A DNA stretch of 18,994 nt. Source: Planctomicrobium piriforme. Lineage in GTDB: Bacteria > Planctomycetota > Planctomycetia > Pirellulales > PNKZ01. Below are positions 6,990 to 15,446 of this stretch, in pieces; within the stretch, counting starts at the first letter, position 1; the number at the start of each line of letters is the position of its first letter. The stretch is taken from the NCBI GenBank assembly GCA_945877965.1, contig CAMCTH010000010.1, positions 1 to 18,994 on the forward strand, read 5' to 3'. A model generated the notes under the pieces. The model searched no databases, was not told the origin of the DNA, and was given only the letters and a program-made list of their open reading frames with translations. The position numbers were made by a program, and so were the translations under genes.

Positions 6990-8123
6990 ATGTCCTTCCG
7001 CTTGCTCTCGCTCCGCTCGGTTTCGTTGCGCGCCGCTGTGCTGCCCGCGATCGTGACGTTGGCCCTGACCGGTTGCGAAAAAGAAGTGCCGGTCGCGCTC
7101 CCCGTTCCGGCCGCCGCCGCGAAGACCGAACCGCAGTCGGATGCCGAACTCGCCGACCGCGTCAACCGCGCGATTCAGCTGACGGCCGATCGCGTGCTCG
7201 ATCAGAAGGTGAACAACGCCTGGCAAGTCGTCCACGGCATTCTCGCCTACGGCAATGAACTGCAACTGACGGTCGACGGCAAGAACGTCTCGGCCCTGCG
7301 GTATATCTTCGACGGCAACCCGCTCAACGGCTGGGATCTCTATCCCGGCGAGAAGGGGCTCGATGCCGAACTCGTTCCCGGCAGCTCGTCGGAGCAGGGG
7401 CATCCCGATCAGTGGATCGGCTATCTCTCGCAATGCGGCGTGAAGATCGACGACCCGATCATCGTCACCGTGCAAGGCGAGAAGCGAACGTACACAATGC
7501 GCGACATGATCGAGCAAGCAAAGTGGAAGCTCTACGAAGGAATGGAAGCGACTTGGACGCTGATGGCCTTCGCCGCTTACAGCACGCCCGACTATCTGCC
7601 GATCGACGGCACGTGGACCGCGAGCGACGGCAAGACCTGGACGTTCGAAAAGCTCGTCGAGATGGAAGCCGACGGCGGCATCGAAGGCGTGGCTTGCGGC
7701 GGATCGCATCGGCTCTATGCACTGGCCGAAGCATTGAAACTTCGCAAGCAGTCGGGCTTGCCGATCACCGGCGGTTGGGCGAAAGCCGAGAAGGTCGTCG
7801 GCGACGCCGTCAAGTCAGCCCATGAGTATCAACAACCCGACGGCGGCTTCTCGACGAACATGTTCTTCCGCTCGGGCGTGTCGGCCGACGTCGATGCCCG
7901 GATCAACAGCACGGGCCACGTCTTCGAAGTGCTGGCCTACGCCGTGAGCGACGAGGATCTGAAGTCCCCCTGGTTCACGCGGGCCGCGACGTTCCTGTGC
8001 AAGAAGATCGAAGACTCGAAATCGATCCCGATCTCGTGCGGCGGTTTGTATCACGGCGCGCACGGCCTGATGATCTACCGCGACCGCCGCTTCGGCAAAC
8101 CAGAAGCCACGGCCGCCGAGTAG
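6990..8123 (+). CDS. Lipoprotein with terpenoid-cyclase-like alpha-toroid features, function unknown
   Basis: The ATG at 6990 is chosen because it begins a classic lipoprotein signal: RLLSLRSVSLR, a hydrophobic core, then lipobox LTGC with the lipidated cysteine C29. An upstream GTG at 6912 would put an unlikely extension before it. The mature protein (about 350 residues) is rich in helical segments. Some resemble prenyltransferase/squalene-cyclase toroid repeats, notably QQPDGGFST (281-289) followed by TGHVFEVLAYAVSDEDLK. Histidines in VHGILAYG (82-89), GGSHRLYAL (237-245) and GGLYHGAHGL (351-360) sit in conserved-looking surroundings and could bind metal, which is inference. No catalytic motif is recognised. 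It is the first of five plus-strand genes for exported proteins, and a 113-base gap follows it. Confidence 0.75.
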   Translation: MSFRLLSLRSVSLRAAVLPAIVTLALTGCEKEVPVALPVPAAAAKTEPQSDAELADRVNRAIQLTADRVLDQKVNNAWQVVHGILAYGNELQLTVDGKNVSALRYIFDGNPLNGWDLYPGEKGLDAELVPGSSSEQGHPDQWIGYLSQCGVKIDDPIIVTVQGEKRTYTMRDMIEQAKWKLYEGMEATWTLMAFAAYSTPDYLPIDGTWTASDGKTWTFEKLVEMEADGGIEGVACGGSHRLYALAEALKLRKQSGLPITGGWAKAEKVVGDAVKSAHEYQQPDGGFSTNMFFRSGVSADVDARINSTGHVFEVLAYAVSDEDLKSPWFTRAATFLCKKIEDSKSIPISCGGLYHGAHGLMIYRDRRFGKPEATAAE

Positions 8124-8236
8124 CCGTCGGTTGATTGATCGACTTCCTCGCGCATGGTTGCCGAGCGATTCGGATTGGCGGACAATGCCCGTCGTCCGAT
8201 TTCTTGCTTTGCCGCCTACGACGAGGGAAGCCGCCC

Positions 8237-10774
8237 ATGCACACCGCATTTCTGATCGTGTCCTTGTTCGTGACGGCGCAACCCACGAGCGCGCCGGCGA
8301 TCGACCTGCCGCGCGTCATGGACGATCGGCTGCAACTCGAGCTCGTCTGCGAGAACCCCGACGTCGTGCATCCGATCGGGCTGACGATCGACGCGAAGGG
8401 GCGGCTGCTGGTGATTGAAAGTCACACGCACTTTCCGCCCAAAGATTACGCCGGTCCGCCGCACGATCGCATCTTGCTGATCGACCCGACGCAAAAGCCC
8501 GCGAAGCCAAAAGTCTTCTACGAAGGCTCGAAGCAGACGATGAGCATCGCCCGAGCGCCGGACGATTCGATCTACATCGCCACGCGAAGCGAAATCTTTC
8601 GGTTGCGTGATACCGACGGCGACGACAAGGCCGACGAGCGGACGCGGATCGCACACTTGGAAACGGCCGGGAACTATCCGCACAACGGCCTCGCCGGCTT
8701 TGCGTTCCGCATGTTTGGCGACGATTTTGCGGTCGTGTTCGGTTTCGGCGAGAACTTGGGAGCCGATTACAAGTTGATTGGCTCCGACGGAAAGATGCTG
8801 GCTGGCGGCGGCGAGGGGGGCAACGTTTATATCTGCACGAATGAAGGGAAAAATATTCGCCGGATTGCGACCGGCTTTTGGAACCCGTTTGCTATGACGT
8901 TCGACGTGCGAGGCCATCTCTTCGTCGTCGATAACGATCCCGACTCGCGACCGCCGTGTCGCTTGTTGCATGTGGTCGAAGGCGGAAACTACGGCTTCCA
9001 ATTCCGTCACGGCCGCAAAGGAACGCATCCTTTTACCGCTTGGAACGGCGAGCTCCCGGGTACGCTGCCGATGGTCTGCGGTACCGGCGAGGCACCGAGC
9101 GGTCTTATCTATGAATCGGGAAACCCTGGCGATGAAAACCTGGTGGGGTTCTCGGGAAGTCTGCTCGTCACATCGTGGGGCGATCATCGCATTGAACGGT
9201 ATACGCTGTCGCTACAAGCACGTTCCTACTCGGGCACGATGCAGCCGCTCGTCGTCGGCGGCGAGAACTTTCGTCCCGTCGGCATGGCTGGAAATTTGGA
9301 GCAAGGGCTCTACTTCACCGATTGGGTCGACAAGTCGTATACGCTACACAGCAAAGGACGCATCTGGCGATTGATCGGCCGTTTGCCACCGCCGAAACTC
9401 GAAGCGGTCCAAAGCGAAATAATGCTCGGGGTGATCAGCGGTAGTGCGGAACATCAAATCCGCTTTACCTGGCAAGAAGAAGCGAAGATGCCGGTTTCCA
9501 GTCCGTTTACTTGGCGTGCACTCGCTAACATGCTTGCGGAATCGTTGAAAGATCAGCCACCGCTGGACGAGAAGTCGTTGCTGAAATATTTCGCCGACTA
9601 TGCGACGCCGATGCGTTCCGAATCGACCATTTGGGCCGCCATAGCTGCCCGCGAAGCGAACGCGGCCAACGTCAAACCGCTCGTGCCGTATTTGCTCAAG
9701 CACGACGACCCGCGGGTGCGGTTGCTCGGGGTGATGTGGGTCGGCAACGATGGGTTGGTCGACCATCGCGCGGCGGTGGAGCAAGGGTTATCGCGGCCCG
9801 GCCTCACGCGGGAACTGTTCGAGTGTTCGCTGGCGGCGCTCGAGATGCTCAATCGGGCCGCCAACCCCAACGCCCTGCCGCAGGACAACAAGCGGCAAAC
9901 CTCGGGCGATGTGTTCGTGCTCAAAGTGCTGAACGATCCCCAGGCGTCGCCGGCGCTACGACGGTTCGCCCTCAAGTCGCTGCCGCCGACGCATCCCGAA
10001 TTGAAGTTCGAGCTGCTCAAGCAACTCGCGAGCGACGCCGATCCGACGATGCGCGTCGAGGCGATTCGTTCGCTCCGCGATCGCCCGGCCGCCGAGCGCA
10101 GTGAATTGTTACGGTCGATCGCGACCGACGTGCAGCGCGACGTCGCCGATCGGGCCGAAGCGACGATCGGGCTCAACGTCGAAGACTCCGCCGATCGTGC
10201 GGCCGTCGAATCGCTAAAAAGTTCGCCGGAAGAGGCCGTCGCCGACGAAGCGAAGCGTTTGCTTCGTGTTCCGTCGGAAGATGCACGACCCGTCGCAGAG
10301 CGAATCGCGGCGCTCGCTGGAAAAGCCAACCTCGAAAACGGTGATGCCGCGGCGGGGGAGCGGCTGTTTTTTCATTCGAAGATCGCGGCCTGCTATCGCT
10401 GTCATGAGTACACCGGACGCGGCGCGACCATCGGGCCGGCCCTGACGACGATCGCGCGGAGTTTGGCAACGCATCCGAACGGGCGCGAGAAACTGTTGCA
10501 GTCGATCTTGGAACCGAGCCGCGAGATCGGGCCGAGCTATGTGCCGTGGTTGATTGAGACGACGGACGGCCGGACGCTCACCGTACTGTACGTCGGCGAA
10601 GAGATCAAGGGAGAGCATCGTTACGCCGATCCGGCGGGGAAAATCTTCTTGCTCCATCCGAACCAGATCGAACGTCGCGAAGCGGCGAAGCAATCGATCA
10701 TGCCTGCCGATCTCGGCAAGACGTTGACGGATGAGGAACTCCGTGACTTGATCGCCTTCCTGCTGCGGCCGTAA
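8237..10774 (+). CDS. PVC-type dehydrogenase: beta-propeller, HEAT repeats and C-terminal cytochrome c domain
   Basis: The start is the ATG at 8237, because GAGGGAAG lies six bases upstream and a signal peptide follows (cleavage about residue 18, after PTSA). The 845-residue protein has an N-terminal beta-propeller of the PVC membrane-bound dehydrogenase type (about 20-400; for example GFWNPFAMTFD and LLVTSWGDHRIERY). Helical HEAT-like repeats follow at about 485-690, then a cytochrome c domain with haem motif CYRCH (C719, C722, H723) and a likely axial methionine M822 in IMPADLGKTLTDEEL. Such proteins are abundant in planctomycetes and are thought to oxidise sugars or other alcohols in the periplasm. 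The substrate here is unknown. A weak promoter candidate (ttgccg, 17 bases, gacaat) lies at 8158-8186. The propeller region (about 8690-9620) has looser third-base use than the rest of the gene. Confidence 0.9.
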   Translation: MHTAFLIVSLFVTAQPTSAPAIDLPRVMDDRLQLELVCENPDVVHPIGLTIDAKGRLLVIESHTHFPPKDYAGPPHDRILLIDPTQKPAKPKVFYEGSKQTMSIARAPDDSIYIATRSEIFRLRDTDGDDKADERTRIAHLETAGNYPHNGLAGFAFRMFGDDFAVVFGFGENLGADYKLIGSDGKMLAGGGEGGNVYICTNEGKNIRRIATGFWNPFAMTFDVRGHLFVVDNDPDSRPPCRLLHVVEGGNYGFQFRHGRKGTHPFTAWNGELPGTLPMVCGTGEAPSGLIYESGNPGDENLVGFSGSLLVTSWGDHRIERYTLSLQARSYSGTMQPLVVGGENFRPVGMAGNLEQGLYFTDWVDKSYTLHSKGRIWRLIGRLPPPKLEAVQSEIMLGVISGSAEHQIRFTWQEEAKMPVSSPFTWRALANMLAESLKDQPPLDEKSLLKYFADYATPMRSESTIWAAIAAREANAANVKPLVPYLLKHDDPRVRLLGVMWVGNDGLVDHRAAVEQGLSRPGLTRELFECSLAALEMLNRAANPNALPQDNKRQTSGDVFVLKVLNDPQASPALRRFALKSLPPTHPELKFELLKQLASDADPTMRVEAIRSLRDRPAAERSELLRSIATDVQRDVADRAEATIGLNVEDSADRAAVESLKSSPEEAVADEAKRLLRVPSEDARPVAERIAALAGKANLENGDAAAGERLFFHSKIAACYRCHEYTGRGATIGPALTTIARSLATHPNGREKLLQSILEPSREIGPSYVPWLIETTDGRTLTVLYVGEEIKGEHRYADPAGKIFLLHPNQIERREAAKQSIMPADLGKTLTDEELRDLIAFLLRP

Positions 10775-10831
10775 TGGAATTCTCATTGCTCCGAACGTCA
10801 TCGCGGCTGCTCATCACGCGCGAGGTGCCTC

Positions 10832-12037
10832 ATGCCTGTCACTTGGTTCGCTCTCTGTCTGCTGATTACAGCGGAGCCAATCGCGGAGTCGCCCGCCGAT
10901 ATTTTCACGCGGCGGATCGTGCCGATCGCGCAGTCGCAGCGGGCTTCGAGTTGCACGGAGTGTCACTTCGGCGGCGTCGATCTGCGGCAGTATGTTTTGG
11001 CGGATGCCGCGCAAACGTTTGCCGCACTCCGCAGTGCGGGACTCATCAACGTCGAACGACCGGCCGATTCGAAGTTGCTGACGTTCATCCAGCGCAAGCC
11101 GGCGCAAGAGAACCCGGCGCTCGCGAAAGTGCGGGCCGAGGAGTACGCGGCGTTTCGCTCGTGGATTGAAGCGGCCGTGCGCGACCCGGCGATCCTGGCG
11201 GTCGCCGCGCCGCAGCAGTCGGTCGGTCCTGCGCTGCCGGTCGAAGTGGTTCGCCACGCGCGGCATGATCGCGTGTTGCAATCGTTCATCGAAAACATTT
11301 GGGTCGAAGTCGAGCGGTGCGAGAACTGTCACTCTGCGGCGAAGAACAAGGCCCAGGTCAAAAAACACGGCGAGCAGATTTCGTGGATGCAGGCCGGCGA
11401 TCCCGCGGCGACGCTGGCGACGATCATCGATCACGATCTGATCAACGTCGACGATCCGGACAAGAGCTTGCTGCTGCTCAAGCCGTTGGCGATCGTCGAG
11501 CACGGCGGGCATATCAAGTTTCCCGTCGGCGGCCGGACCGACAAGCAGTATCGTCGCTTCTTGCACGACTACGCCGCGATCGTGAAGGGGAGGTATCAAA
11601 CGCCGGCCGAACTCCCGCCGACGCCCGCCGAGTTCACGATCGCGACGGGGCAGCACCTGCGCATCGTCGACTTTCCCAAGGCTCTGCGTGGCCGATTAAT
11701 TCGCGCCGACGTGTATGCCGTCGACGACGCCGGCAACGAGCGGCTCGCGGCGACGGGAGACGGTCGCATCGGCGACAAGGACCAATGGCAGAATCTGGTG
11801 TTCGCCGTCGTGCGGCGCGATGCGGATGCGGACCGTGCCGCACGGACGAAACGTCAGTTGCCGGCAGGGTCCTATCGAGCCAAGGTCTACGTCGATCGCG
11901 ACGAGCGCGTAGAGAAAAATCGCGACGCCGTGCTGGACGAGCGCGAGTTGCTTGGGAGAGTTGATTTTTCTGGGGCCTGGCCGCCGGGTTATTCGCCCCC
12001 GAAAATTCTGAATGCCGCGGCGCTCGGCAAGCCGTAA
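10832..12037 (+). CDS. Dihaem planctomycete-type cytochrome c protein
   Basis: The 401-residue protein has a short signal peptide (MPVTWFALCLLITAEPIA) and two haem-attachment motifs: CTECH (C41, C44, H45) and CENCH (C163, C166, H167). The first domain resembles the planctomycete cytochrome c domains (PSCyt) in which CxxCH precedes a GGVDLR-type segment and a later SKLLTFIQRK stretch. Residues about 265-401 form a different, probably beta-rich domain (from PAEFTIATGQHLRIVDF to LGRVDFSGAWPPGY). It includes a highly charged DRDERVEKNRDAVLDERE segment, whose role I cannot name. GAGG six to seven bases upstream supports the start. The gene follows the PVC dehydrogenase after 57 bases and may supply its electron acceptor. 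That link is inferred from position and from periplasmic location. Confidence 0.87.
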   Translation: MPVTWFALCLLITAEPIAESPADIFTRRIVPIAQSQRASSCTECHFGGVDLRQYVLADAAQTFAALRSAGLINVERPADSKLLTFIQRKPAQENPALAKVRAEEYAAFRSWIEAAVRDPAILAVAAPQQSVGPALPVEVVRHARHDRVLQSFIENIWVEVERCENCHSAAKNKAQVKKHGEQISWMQAGDPAATLATIIDHDLINVDDPDKSLLLLKPLAIVEHGGHIKFPVGGRTDKQYRRFLHDYAAIVKGRYQTPAELPPTPAEFTIATGQHLRIVDFPKALRGRLIRADVYAVDDAGNERLAATGDGRIGDKDQWQNLVFAVVRRDADADRAARTKRQLPAGSYRAKVYVDRDERVEKNRDAVLDERELLGRVDFSGAWPPGYSPPKILNAAALGKP

Positions 12038-12152
12038 GTCGTTGCGGTGCACGCCGGGTCGATTGGGGATGATTGAATTGCCCGGCGGCGTGGGTTACTC
12101 TGCACGGTCTCATCCCGCTATTTCCCGCCCTTTGATTTGCCCCGAGGTTGCC

Positions 12153-13193
12153 ATGTTTCGTCGCTTTGCCGTCGTGTTGGGTTTCGTCGCGCTGGTGGTC
12201 ACGTCGGTCGGCGGAGCGACGCTGTTGTTGCGGCCGGCCGGGGTCGACATGTCACAGGCGGCGGCCCGCTTCGTCGCCACCTTGACCGACGAACAAAAGG
12301 CGACGGCCGTCCTGGCGTACGACGATCCGAACCGGACGAAGTGGCACTTCATTCCGTTGGCCGAGCGGAAGGGTTTGCAGTTCAAGAACATGACCCCCGA
12401 TCAACGTCGCGAAGCGTTGACGCTGCTCAAGGCCGCCACGAGCGAAGTCGGCTATCACAAGGCCGAGGTGATCATGAGCCTGGAAGTGATTTTGAAGGAA
12501 CTCGAAAAGGCGAAGGTCGGCGGCAACATTCGCGATCATGAGCGTTACTACTGGACCGTCTACGGCAAGCCGGAACCGACCGGCAAGTGGGGCCTGAGCA
12601 TCGAAGGGCATCACCTGTCGCTCAATTTCGTGGTGAAGGACGGCGAGCTGACGTCGTTCACGCCATCGTTCTTCGGCGCGAATCCGGCGCTGGTGCAAAA
12701 CGTCGTCGAAGGGGGTCCGGTGAAGGGGACGCGGATTTTGGAGAAGGAAGAGCAACTCGCCTTCGACCTGCTGGCGAGCCTGTCGCCCGAGCAACGCAAG
12801 GTGGCCGTGACGGCCGACAAGGCGCCGAACGACATCCGCGGCGGCGGCGAGTTGCAAGCCCCGCAAACGCCGGCGGCCGGCCTGTCGGCCAAGGAACTGA
12901 AGCCGGAGCAAGTTGCGATCCTGCGTTCGCTGCTCGAAACGTACTTGAACAACATGCCGTTGGAGTTGGCGGCCCGTCGCAAAGGCGAACTCGAATCGAG
13001 CGGCATCGAGAACGCTTACTTTATGTGGCAAGGGGCCGACAAGCCGGGCATTGGCCACTACTACGTCGTCCAAGGGCCGACGTACATCGTCGAGTTCTGC
13101 AACGTCCAACCCGACGCCGCCGGCAACCCGGCGAATCACATTCACGCGTTGTGGCGCGACCTGCGCGGCGATTTTGATCTGCCGGTGAAGTAG
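12153..13193 (+). CDS. DUF3500 family exported protein
   Basis: The ATG at 12153 is preceded by GAGG with five bases spacing and begins a signal sequence (MFRRFAVVLGFVALVVTSVGG). The open frame upstream to 12012 overlaps the cytochrome gene and was not used. The 346-residue protein matches the DUF3500 family. It has AAARFVATLTDEQKATAVLAYDD near the mature N terminus, a WTVYGKP...GWSIEGHH-type centre (here GKWGLSIEGHHLSLNF) and the characteristic C-terminal NHIHALWRDLRGDFD (from residue 328). The clustered histidines of the centre and C terminus could bind a metal, which is inference. The family has no established biochemical function that I know of. It lies 115 bases after the dihaem cytochrome, so it may have its own promoter. 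Confidence 0.87.
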   Translation: MFRRFAVVLGFVALVVTSVGGATLLLRPAGVDMSQAAARFVATLTDEQKATAVLAYDDPNRTKWHFIPLAERKGLQFKNMTPDQRREALTLLKAATSEVGYHKAEVIMSLEVILKELEKAKVGGNIRDHERYYWTVYGKPEPTGKWGLSIEGHHLSLNFVVKDGELTSFTPSFFGANPALVQNVVEGGPVKGTRILEKEEQLAFDLLASLSPEQRKVAVTADKAPNDIRGGGELQAPQTPAAGLSAKELKPEQVAILRSLLETYLNNMPLELAARRKGELESSGIENAYFMWQGADKPGIGHYYVVQGPTYIVEFCNVQPDAAGNPANHIHALWRDLRGDFDLPVK

Positions 13194-13226
13194 AAGTGGG
13201 ACTTAGCAAATGCTCGCACCTGCAAT

Positions 13227-14213
13227 TTGTGGCACTCTAAGTCAACGGGAAACCATTCGCGAACTACGTTGCTTCTCGTGTCGGGGTTGGCCTCGTGCTG
13301 GTTAGGCGGTTGTGCAGAAAAGGCTGCGCAAAACGTGCCGGGTTCGAGCGGAGCCGTGGCGAATGTTACGCCGACGGCTTCGCAGCCGAAGTCGACGCCG
13401 TCATTAGCAAAGGCGTCGGTACCGGCAGCACAACCGGCCGCGTCGTCGGCCGAGCAACAATACAAAGTGCGGCAGCGCCCCGTGGCGGCTAAGGTGCCCG
13501 GTCCTGATGCCCCGGTGATCAAGCTCACCGTTGACGAAATGGACGACGAATTCCAACGCGGCTTGGACGCAGACAAGTTCGCCGACCGCTGGGTGGAAAT
13601 AGCGGGGTTGTTAAACGACCTGCGAGTCGATTTTCCTTGGGAAGACATAAGTTCGAGAGAAGCCGTTCTCTACCTCATGCTAGAAGGAGAGACGCGGGAA
13701 ACCGCCGCGATGACCTGTTTCATGAAAGCGGGCGAGCGTCCTTGGGAGCAGGCGAGTAAACGCGACAGGGTCGTAGTTCGCGGAGTCTTCGTAAAACAGG
13801 GCACTCGCGGGCATCTTCTCGAGTGCCAAATCGTGAAGTCGGGTACGCCGATGCTAAACGTTACAGTCGACGAATTGGATGAACGACACCAAGCCGATCC
13901 GGCAACATTTCGTATGAAATACGAGTCTCAATTCATCATCGTGACGGGCAAGTACGCTGGTCGCCTCCCGCCTAAATTGGCGACCGAAGACAAGGACGAA
14001 GCGAAGAATTGGATCGCGTTGGACGGCGCTAAGGGACGACGATTGTTTGCGCGCGTCGACATCGACTATTTCTTCAGCAAGGTCGTCGAGGGTCAGTTGG
14101 TGTCGGTCGTTGGGACGTTCGATGGCATACCGCCCGACGAACCCTTCGTTGAACGGCCGTTCTATCGGGCGCAGAATCTAACGCCCTTCGCACCGAAGAC
14201 GGCGGATAAGTAA
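13227..14213 (+). CDS. Lipoprotein with two tandem OB-fold-like repeats, function unknown
   Basis: The 328-residue protein begins at a TTG with no clear ribosome-binding site, so the exact start is uncertain. It has a lipoprotein signal ending LGGC (C29), then a Thr/Ala/Pro/Ser-rich linker to about 95. Two homologous segments follow. One starts KLTVDEMDDEFQ and continues WVEIAGLLNDLR to VVVRGVFVKQG. The other starts NVTVDELDERHQ and continues FIIVTGKYAGRLP to VSVVGTFDGIP. The pattern of an N-terminal helix followed by a small beta barrel resembles the tRNA_anti-like OB-fold family seen in other planctomycete lipoproteins. No catalytic residues are evident. Codon use is clearly looser and more AT-rich at third positions than in the neighbours, which hints at later acquisition or relaxed selection. 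It ends 17 bases before a REP-like element. Confidence 0.72.
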   Translation: MWHSKSTGNHSRTTLLLVSGLASCWLGGCAEKAAQNVPGSSGAVANVTPTASQPKSTPSLAKASVPAAQPAASSAEQQYKVRQRPVAAKVPGPDAPVIKLTVDEMDDEFQRGLDADKFADRWVEIAGLLNDLRVDFPWEDISSREAVLYLMLEGETRETAAMTCFMKAGERPWEQASKRDRVVVRGVFVKQGTRGHLLECQIVKSGTPMLNVTVDELDERHQADPATFRMKYESQFIIVTGKYAGRLPPKLATEDKDEAKNWIALDGAKGRRLFARVDIDYFFSKVVEGQLVSVVGTFDGIPPDEPFVERPFYRAQNLTPFAPKTADK

Positions 14214-14229
14214 CCCTGGCTGCAGTCCC

Positions 14230-14314
14230 GTAGGTCAGGCACGTTTCGTGCCTGACATGTTTTGATTCGGAGCGAGCGCGGAGAGATGTCAGGCACCGGA
14301 GGTGCCTGACCTAC
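14230..14314. repeat. Composite REP-like palindrome of two inverted hairpins
   Basis: Two perfect 10-base-pair hairpins, gtcaggcacg-ttt-cgtgcctgac (14234-14256) and gtcaggcacc-gga-ggtgcctgac (14288-14310), flank about 31 bases. The outer ends form a further 13-base inverted repeat (14230-14242 with 14302-14314). The whole unit is palindromic, as in REP doublets (REPINs) or small MITEs. It lies between two convergent genes. Its right tip supplies the TAG stop codon of the minus-strand gene. It probably also terminates transcription from both sides. Confidence 0.85.
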
Positions 14315-15399
14315 TGCTTGCGGGCCGGGTTGCGATACAGCACTTGCGAGAGTAACTCCGGCGAGCCCGACTCGTTGCCACGGCGGCGATAGTGCCACAA
14401 GCGATCGGTCGGCACGTGCGCGGCATTGAGGGGCCACGGGTCGAACGGTTCGTAGCCTAGTGCGCGAGCCAGCTTCGACGAATCCATTGCCACGTTGCCG
14501 GCCCGCGGCGGAATCGGTCCGGCATGCAACCGCGGGCAGCCCATCAGCAAGTCGGGATCGTAACCGCCGACGCGATTAATCACCTGCGCGATTTGAAACA
14601 GCGACAGCGGTCGCGGCCCGCCGGCGTGAAACAATCCGCTGAGCGGTTCGACGAGTCGGTCGTACGACAGGGCCGTCTCGCAAACTTCGTTTAGGCAGTC
14701 GGTGTAGTGCGGCGTCCGAATCTCGTCGAAGTAGAGCGTTGCCGGCTTCTGCTTCTTGAACCGCGATTGAATCCAATCGATCGCCCCGGCATGGCCGTTG
14801 AAGCTAACTCCCATCGGCAGCGAGATACGAAAGATGCACGCCGACGGAGCTCGCGCGGCCAAGAGTTCTTCCGCTGCGACCATCGTCTTGCCGTAGACCG
14901 TCACCGGATCGGTTGGGTCGGTCTCGACATGCCCGCCGTAGCCGTTGCCGCCGTAGACCAAGTCGATCGAAAGATGCACGAGCCGCACGCCGTCGGCGTT
15001 TTCTGGACCGCTGCCGCCGATGCTGCGCACACCGCCGACGGAATCGATCGCGTCGAGCAGGTTCCGCACCCCTTCCAGATTGATCCGCCAAGCGAGATCG
15101 TCGCCCAACTCACAAGCCCGCAGCGCGCAGTTCCCCGCGGCATTCAACACGCTGCGGAAGCGATGCTGCGCGAAGAGCTTGGCCAACTCCTCGCGGTCCT
15201 CGGCATCGCACGCGACGACGCCGTCGCCGGTGAGCTTGTGGTTATCACGCTGCCGAATGCCGACGACTTGGCCCGGATAGCGCTCGCGAAAATAGTGGAA
15301 CGCGTTGTAGCCCGCCACACCGGCGACGCCGGTGACCAACAACGGCAGCGGCACGCGCGGTTCGGGCTTCAACGTTGAAGAGGGATTCGGAGCGATCAT
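14311..15399 (-). CDS. RmlD-like NAD(P)-binding sugar-nucleotide reductase/epimerase homologue
   Basis: The 362-residue protein is an extended short-chain dehydrogenase of the RmlD (dTDP-4-dehydrorhamnose reductase) type. The Rossmann motif is GVAGVAG (24-30), and LNAAGNCALRACE (85-97) matches the family's second conserved stretch. Serine and tyrosine candidates are in LSIDLVYGG (143-151) and VYGKTMVAAEE (168-178). The YxxxK signature is incomplete: Y169 is present, but the lysine position (173) is methionine, with a lysine at 171 instead. An insertion, SVGGVRSIGGSGPENADG (about 120-137), lengthens one loop. The C terminus, with AGNVAMDSSKLARALGY, is typical of the fold. Its stop codon falls in the REP-like element. 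It is divergent from hemW with 47 bases between them. It may act in surface polysaccharide synthesis, or be a non-catalytic relative such as a regulatory subunit. Confidence 0.85.
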   Translation of the reverse strand: MIAPNPSSTLKPEPRVPLPLLVTGVAGVAGYNAFHYFRERYPGQVVGIRQRDNHKLTGDGVVACDAEDREELAKLFAQHRFRSVLNAAGNCALRACELGDDLAWRINLEGVRNLLDAIDSVGGVRSIGGSGPENADGVRLVHLSIDLVYGGNGYGGHVETDPTDPVTVYGKTMVAAEELLAARAPSACIFRISLPMGVSFNGHAGAIDWIQSRFKKQKPATLYFDEIRTPHYTDCLNEVCETALSYDRLVEPLSGLFHAGGPRPLSLFQIAQVINRVGGYDPDLLMGCPRLHAGPIPPRAGNVAMDSSKLARALGYEPFDPWPLNAAHVPTDRLWHYRRRGNESGSPELLSQVLYRNPARKQ

Positions 15400-15446
15400 G
15401 CCAAGTTCGATCTGCCTACGGGACGAAAGAGTTGTAAAATTGTCGT

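Noticed and set aside
12012..12152. Earlier ATG of the DUF3500 frame
   Set aside because: It overlaps the dihaem cytochrome gene and would bury the signal peptide; the ATG at 12153 has a Shine-Dalgarno and begins the signal sequence.
12252..13145. Minus-strand open frame (297 codons) antisense to the DUF3500 gene
   Set aside because: The DUF3500 signatures and signal peptide are on the plus strand; the antisense frame shows only composition-driven sequence.
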